From Xylanibacillus composti (GTDB lineage Bacteria; Bacillota; Bacilli; Paenibacillales; K13), in assembly GCF_018403685.1 (NCBI RefSeq), contig NZ_BOVK01000011.1, positions 1 through 64,000 on the forward strand: a stretch of DNA of 64,000 nt, given 5' to 3'. Below are positions 1 through 8,695 of this stretch, in pieces (position 1 is the first letter of the stretch; every line of letters begins with the position of its first letter). A model generated the notes under the pieces. It saw nothing but the letters and a program-made list of their open reading frames with translations, had not been told where the DNA came from and did no database searches. The translations under genes were made by a program, and so were the position numbers.

Positions 1-2
1 CC

Positions 3-101
3 ACGGGGACTCAAAACCAATCCAAGCTTACCACAACAAAGCGTTCGTTCCAAGATGCAATGTACTCACAGCACAACGGCTATTTCGAGGCCTCTTTTTA
101 G
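3..101 (+). other. 3' end of an unrecognised reading frame cut by the window edge
   Basis: An open frame enters from the left edge and ends at TAG 99-101, giving 32 residues that finish in GYFEASF. It is followed at once by a small hairpin (CGAGGCC / GGCCTCG) and then by two copies of an 11-bp direct repeat. This layout would suit the last codons of a transposase followed by the end of an insertion sequence, but I do not recognise the protein tail. It could equally be a chance open frame, since it is short. Confidence 0.2.
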
Positions 102-123
102 ACGGCCTCGATCCACACTGAAA

Positions 124-159
124 GTGACATTTTCTTAGAAAAGTTAAGGTGACATTTTC
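124..159 (+). repeat. pair of 11-bp direct repeats, possible mobile-element end
   Basis: GTGACATTTTC occurs at 124-134 and again at 149-159. Short repeats of this kind are common near the termini of insertion sequences as transposase-binding sites. The partner end would lie outside the window, so this stays an inference. Confidence 0.3.
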
Positions 160-229
160 ACAGACTATTGACAGATCGATTTTTTCCATGAACTCCACGC
201 CTAAACTTCATAAGTAGGGAGCTGATATA

Positions 230-547
230 GTGGAAGAAATATTGAAGCAAGTGGGAGCAAGGATTCGAAGCCTTCGCAAAGAAAAAGGAATGTCGCAGGA
301 AGATTTAGCTGAATTGATTGACACATCGCATTCATACATAGGTTACGTGGAGCGGGGCGAGCAGAACATTACTCTGCTCACACTGGAGAAGATCGCCACT
401 GCGCTTGGAGTGGAAGCGAAAGAACTACTGGCATATCAGGGTTTACCCTACGACCAGCGCGTATTGGAAGCGATTAAGTTACTTGATGGGAAAAGCGAAG
501 AGGACTTGAAGCGGGCAGTCATTGTGCTTAAGCAGCTTTACAATTAG
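230..547 (+). CDS. XRE-family helix-turn-helix regulator
   Basis: This 105-residue protein is essentially one Cro/C1-type DNA-binding domain (about residues 6-68: IRSLRKEKGMSQEDLAELI, then SYIGYVERGEQNITLLTLEKIATALG) plus a short helical tail (70-105). It starts with GTG at 230, preceded by AGGGAG at 216-221. Its size and lack of a sensor domain fit small SinR-like or restriction-modification controller-like repressors; no methylase or toxin gene is next to it, so the target is unknown. A hairpin follows at 604-643. It lies just downstream of a possible mobile-element end and may have travelled with it. Confidence 0.85.
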   Translation: MEEILKQVGARIRSLRKEKGMSQEDLAELIDTSHSYIGYVERGEQNITLLTLEKIATALGVEAKELLAYQGLPYDQRVLEAIKLLDGKSEEDLKRAVIVLKQLYN

Positions 548-603
548 CATTGTCAGCATATCCAGTAAGTCTCTGAACTAGGGAATGTTTTCGCTCAACA
601 CGA

Positions 604-643
604 AAAGCTGCTCTAAGCCGAATCTGACTTATTGAGCAGCTTT
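604..643 (+). terminator. hairpin downstream of the XRE regulator
   Basis: AAAGCTGCTC at 604-613 pairs perfectly with GAGCAGCTTT at 634-643 across a 20-nt loop, 57 bases after the regulator stop. The stem ends in TTT, but there is no long T tract, so termination is plausible rather than sure. Confidence 0.5.
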
Positions 644-1099
644 CTTCGCAATGCAGTCGATAGACGGATTCAGACCCGCGCATATCATCCCAAGCACTTC
701 AGATACACCTACCATTAATTAATGGTAGAAAAGTAATAAATACTAGGCGAATACAACGCCAGCGGCCACATTTATTACCCACTTACCATTAATAGTGGAA
801 GTCAGCTTCATAGATAATAGTAAAAGGGTAAATAATCGCGGACAATGGGACGAATTGGTTCAATTTGAATGAGGTTGATACTATTAATTAATAGTACAAC
901 TACCAATAATGCTCCTGAATGAGGCAATAAGTTGAAATCCGATTTATGGCCCACGGGCTGGACTCGCAGTCCCACGACTAGTCGATTACGACGCATTTAT
1001 CGGCCGGTCCCGTCTGCGTGCCATTCACATCCGCACTTCGAGCTCTCTTCCAATCTTTATGCAAGTAGCCGGCAGGCCCGCCGCTCCCTCGCAGCTTCA
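644..1099. other. intergenic stretch with palindromic element only
   Basis: No frame here has a ribosome-binding site and convincing protein composition. The stretch is dominated by AT-rich palindromes (see the repeat at 705-912). From about 915 to 1099 the DNA becomes GC-rich and runs into the 3' flank of the DUF6171 gene, where I see nothing definite. Confidence 0.6.
705..912 (+). repeat. dispersed palindromic intergenic element, copy A
   Basis: The core at 772-841 is a 70-nt imperfect palindrome running from TTATTACCC to GGGTAAATAA, centred on GAAG-TCAG-CTTC. It matches 61 of 70 positions with the core at 3401-3470. It is flanked by two perfect palindromes built on the same ATTAATTAAT motif, at 709-728 and 879-896, and by a trailing CTACCAATAAT that is also found after the other copies. 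It codes for nothing visible. The properties resemble a MITE or REP-type element. Confidence 0.75.
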
Positions 1100-1369
1100 C
1101 TATCCGGCAGGCCACATTGACCCGCCGGGATGCGGGCAGGTCCGCGCCGCCAGCTTGGCGCGGACCTTCACGATGCAGCCGCAAAATCTGCATGTGTGCG
1201 ATTCGATCAGATCGGGACAGTGCGAGCAGGCCTCCAACCGGGCCTTGTACTGCTCGTCGTCCACGCAGTCGAACCCGACCGCCATCTTATCCAGCATACG
1301 CTGGATTTGCTCCTCGCTCACCCGAATGTCCCGCTCGCAGCCCTTGCAGCCGTTCGTTGCTCTCCCCAT
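1100..1369 (-). CDS. DUF6171-type small cysteine-rich protein
   Basis: This 89-residue protein has cysteine pairs typical of a small metal-binding fold: CKGC near the N-terminus, a Cys in the middle (FDCVDD), CSHC, then CRFCGC and a final Cys. I match it to the DUF6171 family by memory of its pattern; the function is unknown. I placed the start at the ATG at 1369 because an upstream in-frame start would lie inside the arabinofuranosidase gene. This ATG falls 13 bases after the abfA stop, with AAGG just upstream. It is therefore the second gene of an abfA transcript, although a link to arabinan use is not obvious. Confidence 0.7.
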   Translation of the reverse strand: MGRATNGCKGCERDIRVSEEQIQRMLDKMAVGFDCVDDEQYKARLEACSHCPDLIESHTCRFCGCIVKVRAKLAARTCPHPGGSMWPAG

Positions 1370-1382
1370 ACCGGGCACCGCC

Positions 1383-2867
1383 TTATGGCTGGAGCTCCAG
1401 CACAACGACCGACATCGCCGGCAGTTGGACGCGCAGCCGATCCCCGTCAATCTCCCACGCATCGAATTCCGCAGGACTCACGTTGTCAGGCTGTTCGAAC
1501 GTATTGTGCGCCTGCATCTCCGAAGCAGTCAGCACGCGGCCCGTCATCGTTCCAAGCCCGGCAAGACCTCTGATCACCAGGTCCACAGAGGCACCGTCGC
1601 CCGGATCAATATTGCACAAGCTGACGTGCACGCGGCCCCCGGCTTGCTTGGAGGCAGAAGCGGAAACCTTCGGCAAGCGTTTGCCGCCGAATTGATAGCT
1701 GTCCGATTCGATCGAGACAGCCAGCGCCTCCGCATCCTGATGCACCTTGAACATCTCGAATACGTGATAGGTCGGAGTCAGGAGCATCTGTGATCCTTCA
1801 GTCAGAACCATCGCCTGCAGCACATTGACCATCTGGGCAATATTGGCCATATGCACTCTGTCGCAATGCTTGTGGAAAATATGGAAGTGCAGCGCGGCCA
1901 CTAATGCGTCGCGCAGCGTGTTTTGCTGATACAGGAATCCCGGGTTGGTGCCTGGCTCAACGAGGAACCACGTGCCCCATTCATCAACGATCAGCCCTAC
2001 CCGCTTCTCCGGATCGTATTGATCCATGATCGCCGTGTGGCGGGTAATCAGCGTATCCATGTAGAGCGACTTTTCCATCGTTTCGAACCAGTCGGACTCG
2101 TCAAAGGCTGTCGCTGATTTCTTCTGCGCGAAGCTTCCCGGCACCGTATAGTTGTGCAGACTGACGCCGTCCATCAGATGCGCGGCTTCCCGCATCAGCA
2201 CCTCCATCCAATGGTAGTCGTCCACGTTCGGACCGCCGGCAATCTTGTACAGCTTGTTGTCTCCGTAATTGCGGACATACGTCTGGTAGCGGCGGTACTC
2301 GTCGGTATAGTACTCCGCACGCATATTGCCGCCGCAGCCCCAATTCTCATTGCCGACGCCGAAATATTTCAGCTTCCAAGGCTTCTCCCGGCCGTTCTCC
2401 CTGCGCCAATTGGCCATCGGCGATTCCCCGTCGAAGGTCATATACTCGACCCATTCCGACATTTCCTGGACGGTGCCGCTGCCCAAATTGCCGCATATGT
2501 AAGGCTCTGCTCCCAACAGCTCGCACAGGTCGAAAAACTCATGCGTGCCAAAGTGATTATTCTCGACCACGCCGCCCCAATGGGTGTTGACCATGCGCTT
2601 GCGGCTCTCCTTCGGCCCTACCCCATCCTTCCAGTGATACTCATCGGCGAAGCAGCCTCCTGGCCAGCGCAGCACCGGAATTTGAAGCTTCTTCAAAGCG
2701 GCAACAACATCGTTGCGAATGCCCTTCGTATTCGGGATCGGTGAATCCTCCCCTACCCACAGCCCTTCATAGATGCAGCGCCCCAAGTGCTCGGCGAACT
2801 GTCCGTAAATATGCTTGCTGATTTTCCCTTCCACGATATCCGTGTTGACAATAATGTTGTTGTGCAT
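1383..2867 (-). CDS. abfA: GH51 alpha-L-arabinofuranosidase
   Basis: This 494-residue protein has the usual length of intracellular GH51 enzymes, which release L-arabinose from arabino-oligosaccharides. It begins with the typical [17 protein letters not shown] segment. The acid/base Glu is in [11 protein letters not shown] (E174) and the nucleophile in VDEWGTW (E296), within a TIM barrel that is followed by a beta-sandwich tail. There is no signal peptide, so it acts in the cytosol on imported oligosaccharides. AGGAGGG precedes the ATG. No arabinose transporter or araBAD gene is nearby. The gene and DUF6171 lie between two copies of a palindromic element. Confidence 0.95.
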   Translation of the reverse strand: MHNNIIVNTDIVEGKISKHIYGQFAEHLGRCIYEGLWVGEDSPIPNTKGIRNDVVAALKKLQIPVLRWPGGCFADEYHWKDGVGPKESRKRMVNTHWGGVVENNHFGTHEFFDLCELLGAEPYICGNLGSGTVQEMSEWVEYMTFDGESPMANWRRENGREKPWKLKYFGVGNENWGCGGNMRAEYYTDEYRRYQTYVRNYGDNKLYKIAGGPNVDDYHWMEVLMREAAHLMDGVSLHNYTVPGSFAQKKSATAFDESDWFETMEKSLYMDTLITRHTAIMDQYDPEKRVGLIVDEWGTWFLVEPGTNPGFLYQQNTLRDALVAALHFHIFHKHCDRVHMANIAQMVNVLQAMVLTEGSQMLLTPTYHVFEMFKVHQDAEALAVSIESDSYQFGGKRLPKVSASASKQAGGRVHVSLCNIDPGDGASVDLVIRGLAGLGTMTGRVLTASEMQAHNTFEQPDNVSPAEFDAWEIDGDRLRVQLPAMSVVVLELQP

Positions 2868-3060
2868 CGCTTTCCCTCCTGGTCATTATGTATGAGACGG
2901 TAGAATTACGTGAAAGTATATCTTGAAATCGCTTGCGCCGTCAACGCGTGCCGATCATCCAACTCAAAGAGAATACTCATCATGAACTGGCCTAACCAGA
3001 AAAACATTGCCCATCCCCGCCAATCCCGGTACTTTGGAGAGGAAATACACACCTGAGTGA

Positions 3061-3333
3061 TGGTGGAATGAAATCAATCAATACGGATTGCTCAAGGTAT
3101 TCAAAGTGAATGCCACCGGCAGCTATATTGACGGCCAGAGAATCTCCGATGTCAAGCTGGACGATCTGGATATCCGCCGCAAACAATGGCAGTTTCGGCT
3201 TGTCGTGCTGGAGGACGCCAAGCATGTCGGCGGCCTGACCTTGTTCGGTTCCGGATTTGGCAACTACAATCAGGATATTCATTTCAAGCTCTGCATCACT
3301 GCTACCTTGTATGGACCATTTCTCCGATACTGA
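3061..3333 (+). pseudogene. C-terminal remnant of an unrecognised protein
   Basis: After a TGA at 3058-3060 an open frame of 90 codons runs to 3333. It reads like a natural beta-rich domain: VNATGSYIDGQRISDVKLDD, then WQFRLVVLEDAKHVGGLTLF and GNYNQDIHFKL. It lacks a credible start (no ATG with a ribosome-binding site) and any upstream coding part. I vaguely recall similar C-terminal domains in Paenibacillus regulators but cannot name the family. The best reading is a decayed 3' fragment; the tail after HFKL may be out of the original frame. Confidence 0.45.
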
Positions 3334-3400
3334 TACATCTTCCATGAATCAAGGGTAGGAAGGTAACAATTTTCTGCGAAAACGGCACATTTGATCTTAC

Positions 3401-3533
3401 TTATTACCCTTTTACCATTAATTGAGGAAGTCAGCTTCATTATTAATAGTAAGAGGGTAAATAATCGTGGGAATTTCATACGCAAATAGAACATGTAATG
3501 AGGAAGCTACCAATAATTAATGATACTTGTACC
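3401..3533 (+). repeat. dispersed palindromic intergenic element, copy B
   Basis: The 70-nt core 3401-3470 repeats the core at 772-841 with nine differences and keeps the GAAG-TCAG-CTTC centre and the TTATTACCC / GGGTAAATAA ends. As in copy A, a spacer of about 30-40 nt is followed by AATGAGG and a CTACCAATAATTAATGATA block (to about 3525). It has the same orientation as copy A, so the two bracket abfA and its neighbour as direct repeats. Confidence 0.75.
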
Positions 3534-3637
3534 ATAATTTGCATTATTCATCCTTTTCCAATGCGCCGCACTGGCCCGCAAGTTACATAATCCCGCCAGG
3601 CCAGCCTGGCTCCGTTCTGCATCTTGCTCAAAGCAAA

Positions 3638-3665
3638 CGTCAGGTTTCAATGGCGAAACCTGACG
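3638..3665 (-). terminator. candidate terminator of the uxu transcript
   Basis: CGTCAGGTTTC at 3638-3648 and GAAACCTGACG at 3655-3665 form a perfect 11-bp stem with a 6-nt loop. Read on the minus strand it is followed by TTTGCTTT. It lies 145 bases beyond the decayed last gene of the hexuronate operon, so it would end that transcript. Confidence 0.5.
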
Positions 3666-3809
3666 CCTCTCCTGCAGAAACTCGATTTATCTCGTTACTG
3701 GAGATCTTCCTCTCGCTGCGCGCTTACGCTTGGCCCGCTTCCTGCGGTGTCTGACAACCATGTATCCCCATAACTGTGATAGAATCAAGAGCTTGTTCCG
3801 GCGATACGG

Positions 3810-4338
3810 CTAATGCTGATTGAAATAATCCAGGAGCCTTCGAGCCAAGTCATCGTTCGCAAGCGGATTGCGGTGCGTATTCTCCAGATAAATGTATTTT
3901 TCCGTCCAGGGCATAAGATACTCCTTGTACCACAAGAACATGTCGGGATGGTCTTCCTGCATGCGGAGATATCGCCACAGCTCTCCACTGTTCCATCGTA
4001 TTGCGAATATTCGTCAGTCAATCCGCCCGGTAAAAATACTTCGACTTGCCATACTCGGCCTCTGTTAACGCCTTCAACCCCTTTTCGTACTGCCACAGCG
4101 ATTTCGGAAGACTGCGAAGCATACCGGACGATAAGGTCGGCGTCTTCATCGACACCGTAATGCATGCGAGGCCTGCGCCGAGAACGCTTTCATAATCGCG
4201 TACGACCATACGAAGAGCATGGCCGATAGCCGATGACGGTTCTGCGCAAACAGCTACCGTCGATAGCTTGGTAAAGGCAAGGGTGTCCGAATGCGCAGAT
4301 TGCAAATTAGCCTCCGACTTTGACTTCGACTTCGGCAT
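3810..4338 (-). pseudogene. decayed gene at the end of the hexuronate operon
   Basis: Starting 2 bases after the uxuB stop, the coding signal continues but switches frame. One frame gives a start and the segment LWQYEKGLKALTEAEYG and then meets a TGA after FYRAD (near 4018). The same frame resumes as LTNIRNTMEQWR. A frameshift near 3980 then opens a clear C-terminus (LWRYLRMQEDHPDMFLW, then YLENTHRNPL and LLDYFNQH) ending in TAG at 3812-3810. A nonsense codon plus at least one frameshift make it a pseudogene. I do not recognise the parent family; from position it was probably a carbohydrate enzyme. Confidence 0.6.
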
Positions 4339-4340
4339 AG

Positions 4341-5189
4341 TTATACCCCCGAATAAGCCATAAAGCCTCCGTCAACCGGAACGGTAACACCCGTCACAAA
4401 CCCCGACATGCTTTCGTCCGCGAGCCAGACCAGTGTTCCCAACAGGTCTCCCGGCTCGCCGAACCGCCTCATCGGCGTGTGTGCCATGATTTTTTCCGAG
4501 CGTGCTGTCAGAGAACCGTCCTCGTTCGTAAGCAGTGTCCGGTTCTGCTCGGTCAAGAAGAACCCCGGCGCAATGGCGTTGACCCGGATGCCTGCCGGAG
4601 CCATATGAACCGCCATCCACTGTGTAAAGTTGTTGATGGCTGCCTTGGCCGCACTGTAAGCCGGCACTTTCGTCATCGGACTATATGCGCTCATGGAAGA
4701 AATATTGATTACCGTCCCTCCCGGCTTGTTCACCATCTGTCTCGCGAACAATTGCGTAGGCACTAGTGTGCCGATAAAATTCACATCGAAGACAGAACCG
4801 AAATCTTCTTTGGCCATATCGAAAAAAGACAATGCATGCGGATCGCTGACATCTTCCGGACGAAACGTCTCCGCTGTTGTGCTTGCCTTCGGATGATTGC
4901 CCCCCGCCCCATTGACCAGTATGTCGCATGGACCGAAATGGGAGGCAATGTGCTCGCTTGCGCGTTGGACCTGCTCAACGTCCAGCACATCGCACGCCAC
5001 AGCGACTGCCTCGCCCCCATTGTCGCGAATGGATTGGGCTACGGCTTCTCCCTTCTCGGCTGTGCGGTTGACTACCGCAACCTTGACGCCGTGTCGGCCA
5101 AGCTCGCGTGCCATCGCGCCGCACAAGATGCCCCCGCCTCCTGTGACCACCGCAACCTTCCCTCTAAGCTGTTCATGAATTGGTATCAT
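4341..5189 (-). CDS. uxuB: D-fructuronate reductase (SDR-type mannonate oxidoreductase)
   Basis: This 282-residue short-chain dehydrogenase probably interconverts D-fructuronate and D-mannonate with NAD(P)H, as YjmF/UxuB of Bacillus does. It shows the nucleotide-binding TGGGGILCG near residue 15, the NGAGG motif, and the catalytic Ser, Tyr and Lys in INISSMSAY and [10 protein letters not shown] chose the ATG at 5189: it overlaps the uxuA stop as ATGA and has GAGGGAG about 10 bases upstream, which indicates translational coupling. The enzyme call rests mainly on linkage to uxuA, because SDR sequences alone do not fix the substrate. Confidence 0.85.
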   Translation of the reverse strand: MIPIHEQLRGKVAVVTGGGGILCGAMARELGRHGVKVAVVNRTAEKGEAVAQSIRDNGGEAVAVACDVLDVEQVQRASEHIASHFGPCDILVNGAGGNHPKASTTAETFRPEDVSDPHALSFFDMAKEDFGSVFDVNFIGTLVPTQLFARQMVNKPGGTVINISSMSAYSPMTKVPAYSAAKAAINNFTQWMAVHMAPAGIRVNAIAPGFFLTEQNRTLLTNEDGSLTARSEKIMAHTPMRRFGEPGDLLGTLVWLADESMSGFVTGVTVPVDGGFMAYSGV

Positions 5190-6262
5190 TGCGACCCGCT
5201 CCCTCTGGTTTGTTCTAATGAATCCCAAATTCCCCACAAATACATAATCCCCATTGCCCGATCATAAAGTCCATACCCGGGTCGGCAGTGCTCATCCCAA
5301 ATTTGTCTGCCATGATCGGGACGGGCATATCCCTTGAACTGAATGTCATGCAGCGCTTTGACAACGCCGCAGATGTCAACTGTGCCATCGCGCATGCGAT
5401 GGGATGTCTCGATGAAATCGCCATTGTCATAGACCTTGATATTGCGGATATGCACGAATGGGATGCGATCGGCAAACTCATGAATCATCCCGACGATATC
5501 CTCGCCGCGGTTCGCCGAGAGCGAGCCGGTGCACAGTGTCAAGCCGTTGTACGGACTGTCTACCAGCTTCAGGATGCGCCGAATGCTGTCACGCGAATTG
5601 ACAATGCGCGGCAGTCCGAACAGCGGCCACGGCGGATCGTCCGGATGAATGGCCATTCGAATATCGCATTCCTCCGCTACCGGAATGACCCGCTCGAGGA
5701 AATAGCGCAGGTTGTCCCGAAGCCGGTCAGCGGTCATGCCGCGGTACGCTTCGAACATCTGGGAAATATGGGCGAGCCGCTCCGGCTCCCAGCCTGGCAT
5801 GGAAAACGCCGGATTCTCGTTAATGCGACGAATGAGCTCCTCTGGCTGTATGCCTTCCAATGCTTGTTTATCCAGGAACATCGCCGTCGATCCGTCCTCC
5901 ATGCGCTTGTGCAGATCCGTACGCACCCAATCGAAGATCGGCATGAAATTGTAACAGATCGTCTTCACCCCGACAGCGGCCAATTTCCGAATCGTCCGGA
6001 TATAACGATCGATATACAGATCTCTGGAAGGCAGACCAAGCTTAATATCATCGTGAATGTTTACGCTCTCTACTACATCCAGATGGAAGCCGAAGGCATC
6101 CGCTTGATTTTTGATTTTCTCGATCTCCTCCTGCGGCCATTCTTCCCCGGCCGGCAAGTGATGCAGCGCCCAAACGATCCCTTCCACGCCAGGAATTTGC
6201 CTGATCTGCGGCAGTGTTACTGTGTCATTGCCGGTACCGAACCAGCGAAACACCATTCTCAT
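5186..6262 (-). CDS. uxuA: mannonate dehydratase
   Basis: UxuA dehydrates D-mannonate to 2-keto-3-deoxygluconate in glucuronate breakdown. The protein has 358 residues, the normal length, and opens with the family signature [15 protein letters not shown]. It continues as a TIM-barrel with the typical [14 protein letters not shown] and [16 protein letters not shown] segments; the metal-binding acidic and His residues are in the MAIHPDDPP and PDHGRQ regions. AGGAGAG precedes the ATG. It lies between the FCD regulator and uxuB on one strand, forming the core of a hexuronate operon. Confidence 0.95.
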   Translation of the reverse strand: MRMVFRWFGTGNDTVTLPQIRQIPGVEGIVWALHHLPAGEEWPQEEIEKIKNQADAFGFHLDVVESVNIHDDIKLGLPSRDLYIDRYIRTIRKLAAVGVKTICYNFMPIFDWVRTDLHKRMEDGSTAMFLDKQALEGIQPEELIRRINENPAFSMPGWEPERLAHISQMFEAYRGMTADRLRDNLRYFLERVIPVAEECDIRMAIHPDDPPWPLFGLPRIVNSRDSIRRILKLVDSPYNGLTLCTGSLSANRGEDIVGMIHEFADRIPFVHIRNIKVYDNGDFIETSHRMRDGTVDICGVVKALHDIQFKGYARPDHGRQIWDEHCRPGYGLYDRAMGIMYLWGIWDSLEQTRGSGSQ

Positions 6263-6366
6263 GCATCTTCTCTCCTAACCTACCTAATTTGTAGATCACT
6301 GGCGTCCGCCTATGCATGCCGACGCTCCAGTTGCACCGTTAGTTTTGGGCAAAGCCAGTCTCCCGC

Positions 6367-7134
6367 TTAGTCGCAGAAATAATGAGGATATTCGGCACGC
6401 AGCTGCGGGAGATGGATGTCCAGCTTGCGCAAGTGGTCGGCCAGCATAGATGCGGTTTTCGTTTCGTCCCTCGCCCGAATGCTGTCCAGAAGCTGTTCAT
6501 GCTCATCAATGATCTGATCCATCTGATGAATCGCCGTCAATGACAGAAAACGGGCGCGATTCATATGCGCACGCATCTGGTGAATGATTTGCAGCAGCGT
6601 TTCGTTCCCTGTCATGCGCATAACCGTTTCGTGAAACGTCTCATCCAGGGTCAACAGGCCCGCTGCATCATGCTGCTCTGCCGCAGCCCGCTGCCTTTCG
6701 AGCAAATCGATCAGCTTAGGCTCATACGCGACTGCGGCTTGCTCGCTCCACTCCCGGGCAGCAAACTGGAACGCTCCCGATTCCAGATGCTCGCGAACGA
6801 ATCTCGCTTCTGACACCTTCTGAACGGAGATCAGCGAGATTCTCGTTCCGCGCTGCGGCAAGACGTCAATGAGAGACTCGTTGGCCAGCAGCCGAAATGC
6901 TTCCCTGACTGGCGTACGGCTCACTTGCAGCGAATCGGCAACCTCGTTCTCATAGATCATCTGCCCCGGCTCCAGCTGCAGGTGAACAATTTGCTCCCGA
7001 AGCTGTTCGTAAATATGATCGCCAAGCGTCTTGCGCGGAGCGGGGAGCAGGACCGAAGCTTTGCGCTTGCCGGTCGTTGCTCCCGCGGACTTGACGGGAT
7101 TCGGGCCGCCTTCAGGGGGCAACGGCTCATCCAT
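6367..7134 (-). CDS. GntR/FCD-family regulator of the hexuronate operon
   Basis: A winged helix-turn-helix (about residues 34-100; RTPVREAFRLLANESLI) is joined to an all-helical FCD ligand domain (108-245). The FCD metal set is intact: D164, H168, H212 and H234. It resembles UxuR/ExuR-type repressors that release DNA when bound to an aldonate such as fructuronate. It precedes uxuA on the same strand with a 104-base gap, and a GTATAC-containing palindrome lies 55 bases upstream of its start, so autoregulation and control of uxuAB are likely. The first 33 residues are disordered and the exact start is open to question. Confidence 0.85.
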   Translation of the reverse strand: MDEPLPPEGGPNPVKSAGATTGKRKASVLLPAPRKTLGDHIYEQLREQIVHLQLEPGQMIYENEVADSLQVSRTPVREAFRLLANESLIDVLPQRGTRISLISVQKVSEARFVREHLESGAFQFAAREWSEQAAVAYEPKLIDLLERQRAAAEQHDAAGLLTLDETFHETVMRMTGNETLLQIIHQMRAHMNRARFLSLTAIHQMDQIIDEHEQLLDSIRARDETKTASMLADHLRKLDIHLPQLRAEYPHYFCD

Positions 7135-7188
7135 CTGTCATCCCTGCCTTTCAGTAAATTCGGTTTGGCCCTGGTTCATCCTATTCTA

Positions 7189-7202
7189 GTATACTTGTAT
7201 AC
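7189..7202 (-). promoter_or_regulatory. candidate operator of the GntR/FCD regulator
   Basis: GTATACTTGTATAC contains two GTATAC half-palindromes two bases apart. FadR-subfamily regulators such as UxuR and ExuR bind palindromes around TTGGTATACCAA, so this is a good candidate site. It lies directly upstream of the regulator gene and could overlap its promoter. Confidence 0.5.
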
Positions 7203-7261
7203 ATGTTAATCGATAAAGAAGGGGTTTGACAAGTATAAGAAATGCCCCTTACAGCGATTCG

Positions 7262-7444
7262 TTATTTACGCTTTGGCGTATACTGCAAACAGGGCTGTCC
7301 GGATGCGCGAAGGACAGCTGCGGTCGGCCACTCCCGGCTCTTGAAGCCGTAGGCTTTGCAGCCGCGCGGAAAGCGGGCGTCCCATGTTACATAATAATAA
7401 GCGCAATATGTACAGTTGGGCCTCTCAGCGCTCGCCTCAGCCAT
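7262..7444 (-). CDS. small conserved Cys-containing protein
   Basis: This is a 60-residue protein with the pattern NCTYCAYYYVTWDARFPRGC, then KAYGFKSREWP and SGQPC. Four cysteines suggest a metal site. Similar short proteins in Bacilli are, as I recall, often labelled uracil-DNA glycosylase, but 60 residues cannot hold that fold and no catalytic motif is present. The ATG at 7444 is preceded by AAAGGAG with 10 bases of spacing; an upstream in-frame GTG contains the ribosome-binding site itself and is unlikely. It is a single gene with unknown function. Confidence 0.75.
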   Translation of the reverse strand: MAEASAERPNCTYCAYYYVTWDARFPRGCKAYGFKSREWPTAAVLRASGQPCLQYTPKRK

Positions 7445-7584
7445 AAGTCCCGATCTCCTTTCCACAGCGGCAGCGCATTGCTTCCTAGCATAGTCAGCTT
7501 GGGCTGCAGCTCCGATTCCCCTGTTGCCTGTGTGCTCTATGGTTCTTGGAATAAAAGATTCTCATAGACCTTCATCCAGCGAAA

Positions 7585-7611
7585 AGCCGGCAGGCATAGG
7601 ACCCGCCGGCT
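7585..7611 (-). terminator. terminator of the alpha/beta hydrolase gene
   Basis: AGCCGGCAGG at 7585-7594 pairs with CCCGCCGGCT at 7602-7611 with one G-U type mismatch and a 7-nt loop. It lies 12 bases past the stop codon and on the minus strand is followed by TTTTC. Confidence 0.7.
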
Positions 7612-7622
7612 GAATCAAGCTC

Positions 7623-8492
7623 TTACAATCCGTACGTATCAGTTACGGATTCCTGAGTGGTGCTCCATTGATGAAGCACGCCAGCCGTTTCCGCAATTGC
7701 CGCTTCAAGCGCCTCTGTGCTGCCCTGGAACGGATGAACCGTGTTGAAGGTGTGGTTGCCGCCTGCTATTCGAATCCAGCGGATGCTCGGATTGCGCTCT
7801 ACGAGTCGAGCGTTGCCCTCCTGCAAGCGCTTATGATCTTCCGTGCCTTGGATCAGAGCGATCGGTACTTGAGCAGTCGTAATGCGCTCGACAATCGCGA
7901 AGCGCTCGCGGTTCGCCTCCAAGTCCTCCAAAATGACGGGATCAAGCGGCAGCTGTTGGCCGGTGCGGGCATTCGTTACGTAGGCGCGTTTGCCTTCGCG
8001 CATCGCTGCCTTCTGCTCCTCTGTGAGCAGGTCGACATGGACCGTGCTGTTCCAGCCGATCACTCCGTCTACTTCATCCGGGCGGTCAAGCGCGAAGATA
8101 AGGCTGACAGCCCCGCCGCGGCTGTGCCCGAGCAAATATAAAGGCAATTCCGTATCCGGCCCCCGCCCATTAATCGGCAATGTGCCTGAACGGATCCGCG
8201 CCGTCACTTCTGCCAAATCCTCCAAATCCTTCGTATAAGTGTCCGAGGCAAATAAGTCCAGCTCCGTAAAGTTAACCAAATCCTCACCAATTCCGTTATG
8301 GGAAAAGTTGAAGCTTACCACATCGAAGTTCTCGGCCAATCGTTCTGCCGCATAGGGAAACATGCCCCAATCCTTGAAGCCCTTGTAGCCGTGGCAAATG
8401 ACAATCGTTCCTTCCGCTTGGCGGCGGGACGGAAACAAGTCGCCCCGGATGACCCGGTTTTTCTCCCATACTAACTGAAACGCTTGTGCCAT
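7623..8492 (-). CDS. alpha/beta-hydrolase fold protein
   Basis: A 289-residue cytosolic serine hydrolase of the dienelactone hydrolase / prolyl oligopeptidase-like type. The oxyanion-hole segment is HGYKGFKDWGMFPY, the nucleophile elbow is GHSRGG, and the catalytic His is in GGNHTFN; an Asp in QGTEDH is the likely third residue. The ATG at 8492 is preceded by GGGAGGG, which suits it better than an upstream in-frame ATG. It is monocistronic with its own terminator and is divergent from the SLH gene. The substrate cannot be told from sequence. Confidence 0.85.
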   Translation of the reverse strand: MAQAFQLVWEKNRVIRGDLFPSRRQAEGTIVICHGYKGFKDWGMFPYAAERLAENFDVVSFNFSHNGIGEDLVNFTELDLFASDTYTKDLEDLAEVTARIRSGTLPINGRGPDTELPLYLLGHSRGGAVSLIFALDRPDEVDGVIGWNSTVHVDLLTEEQKAAMREGKRAYVTNARTGQQLPLDPVILEDLEANRERFAIVERITTAQVPIALIQGTEDHKRLQEGNARLVERNPSIRWIRIAGGNHTFNTVHPFQGSTEALEAAIAETAGVLHQWSTTQESVTDTYGL

Positions 8493-8695
8493 GCTTTTCC
8501 CTCCCGAAATCTCGGATTTCCGCACCTTCATCAGGCAACAGGAGCCTAAGTCTTATAAAAAAACTTGAAAGATTGAGGTACTTCTTTATTCTATCGGTAA
8601 TTTCGTCATAAAAGCAACCTTTCAAACGCTTCGTCCGTCTATGAAATCGAGAACATGCGCATGAACACAGCAAAAAGAAAGGTGGAATGGAAAAG

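Noticed and set aside
808-996. 62-codon minus-strand frame across palindromic element A
   Set aside because: It reads through the palindromes and has no ribosome-binding site. Conservation of the DNA is explained by the repeat itself.
1059-1793. Long plus-strand frame opposite abfA and the DUF6171 gene
   Set aside because: It is the antisense of two well-supported genes, rich in Arg, His and Pro as expected for a shadow in GC-rich DNA, and has no start signal.
5288-6370. 360-codon plus-strand frame opposite uxuA
   Set aside because: uxuA is certain from its motifs and length. The opposite frame has no recognisable domain and reaches into the regulator gene.
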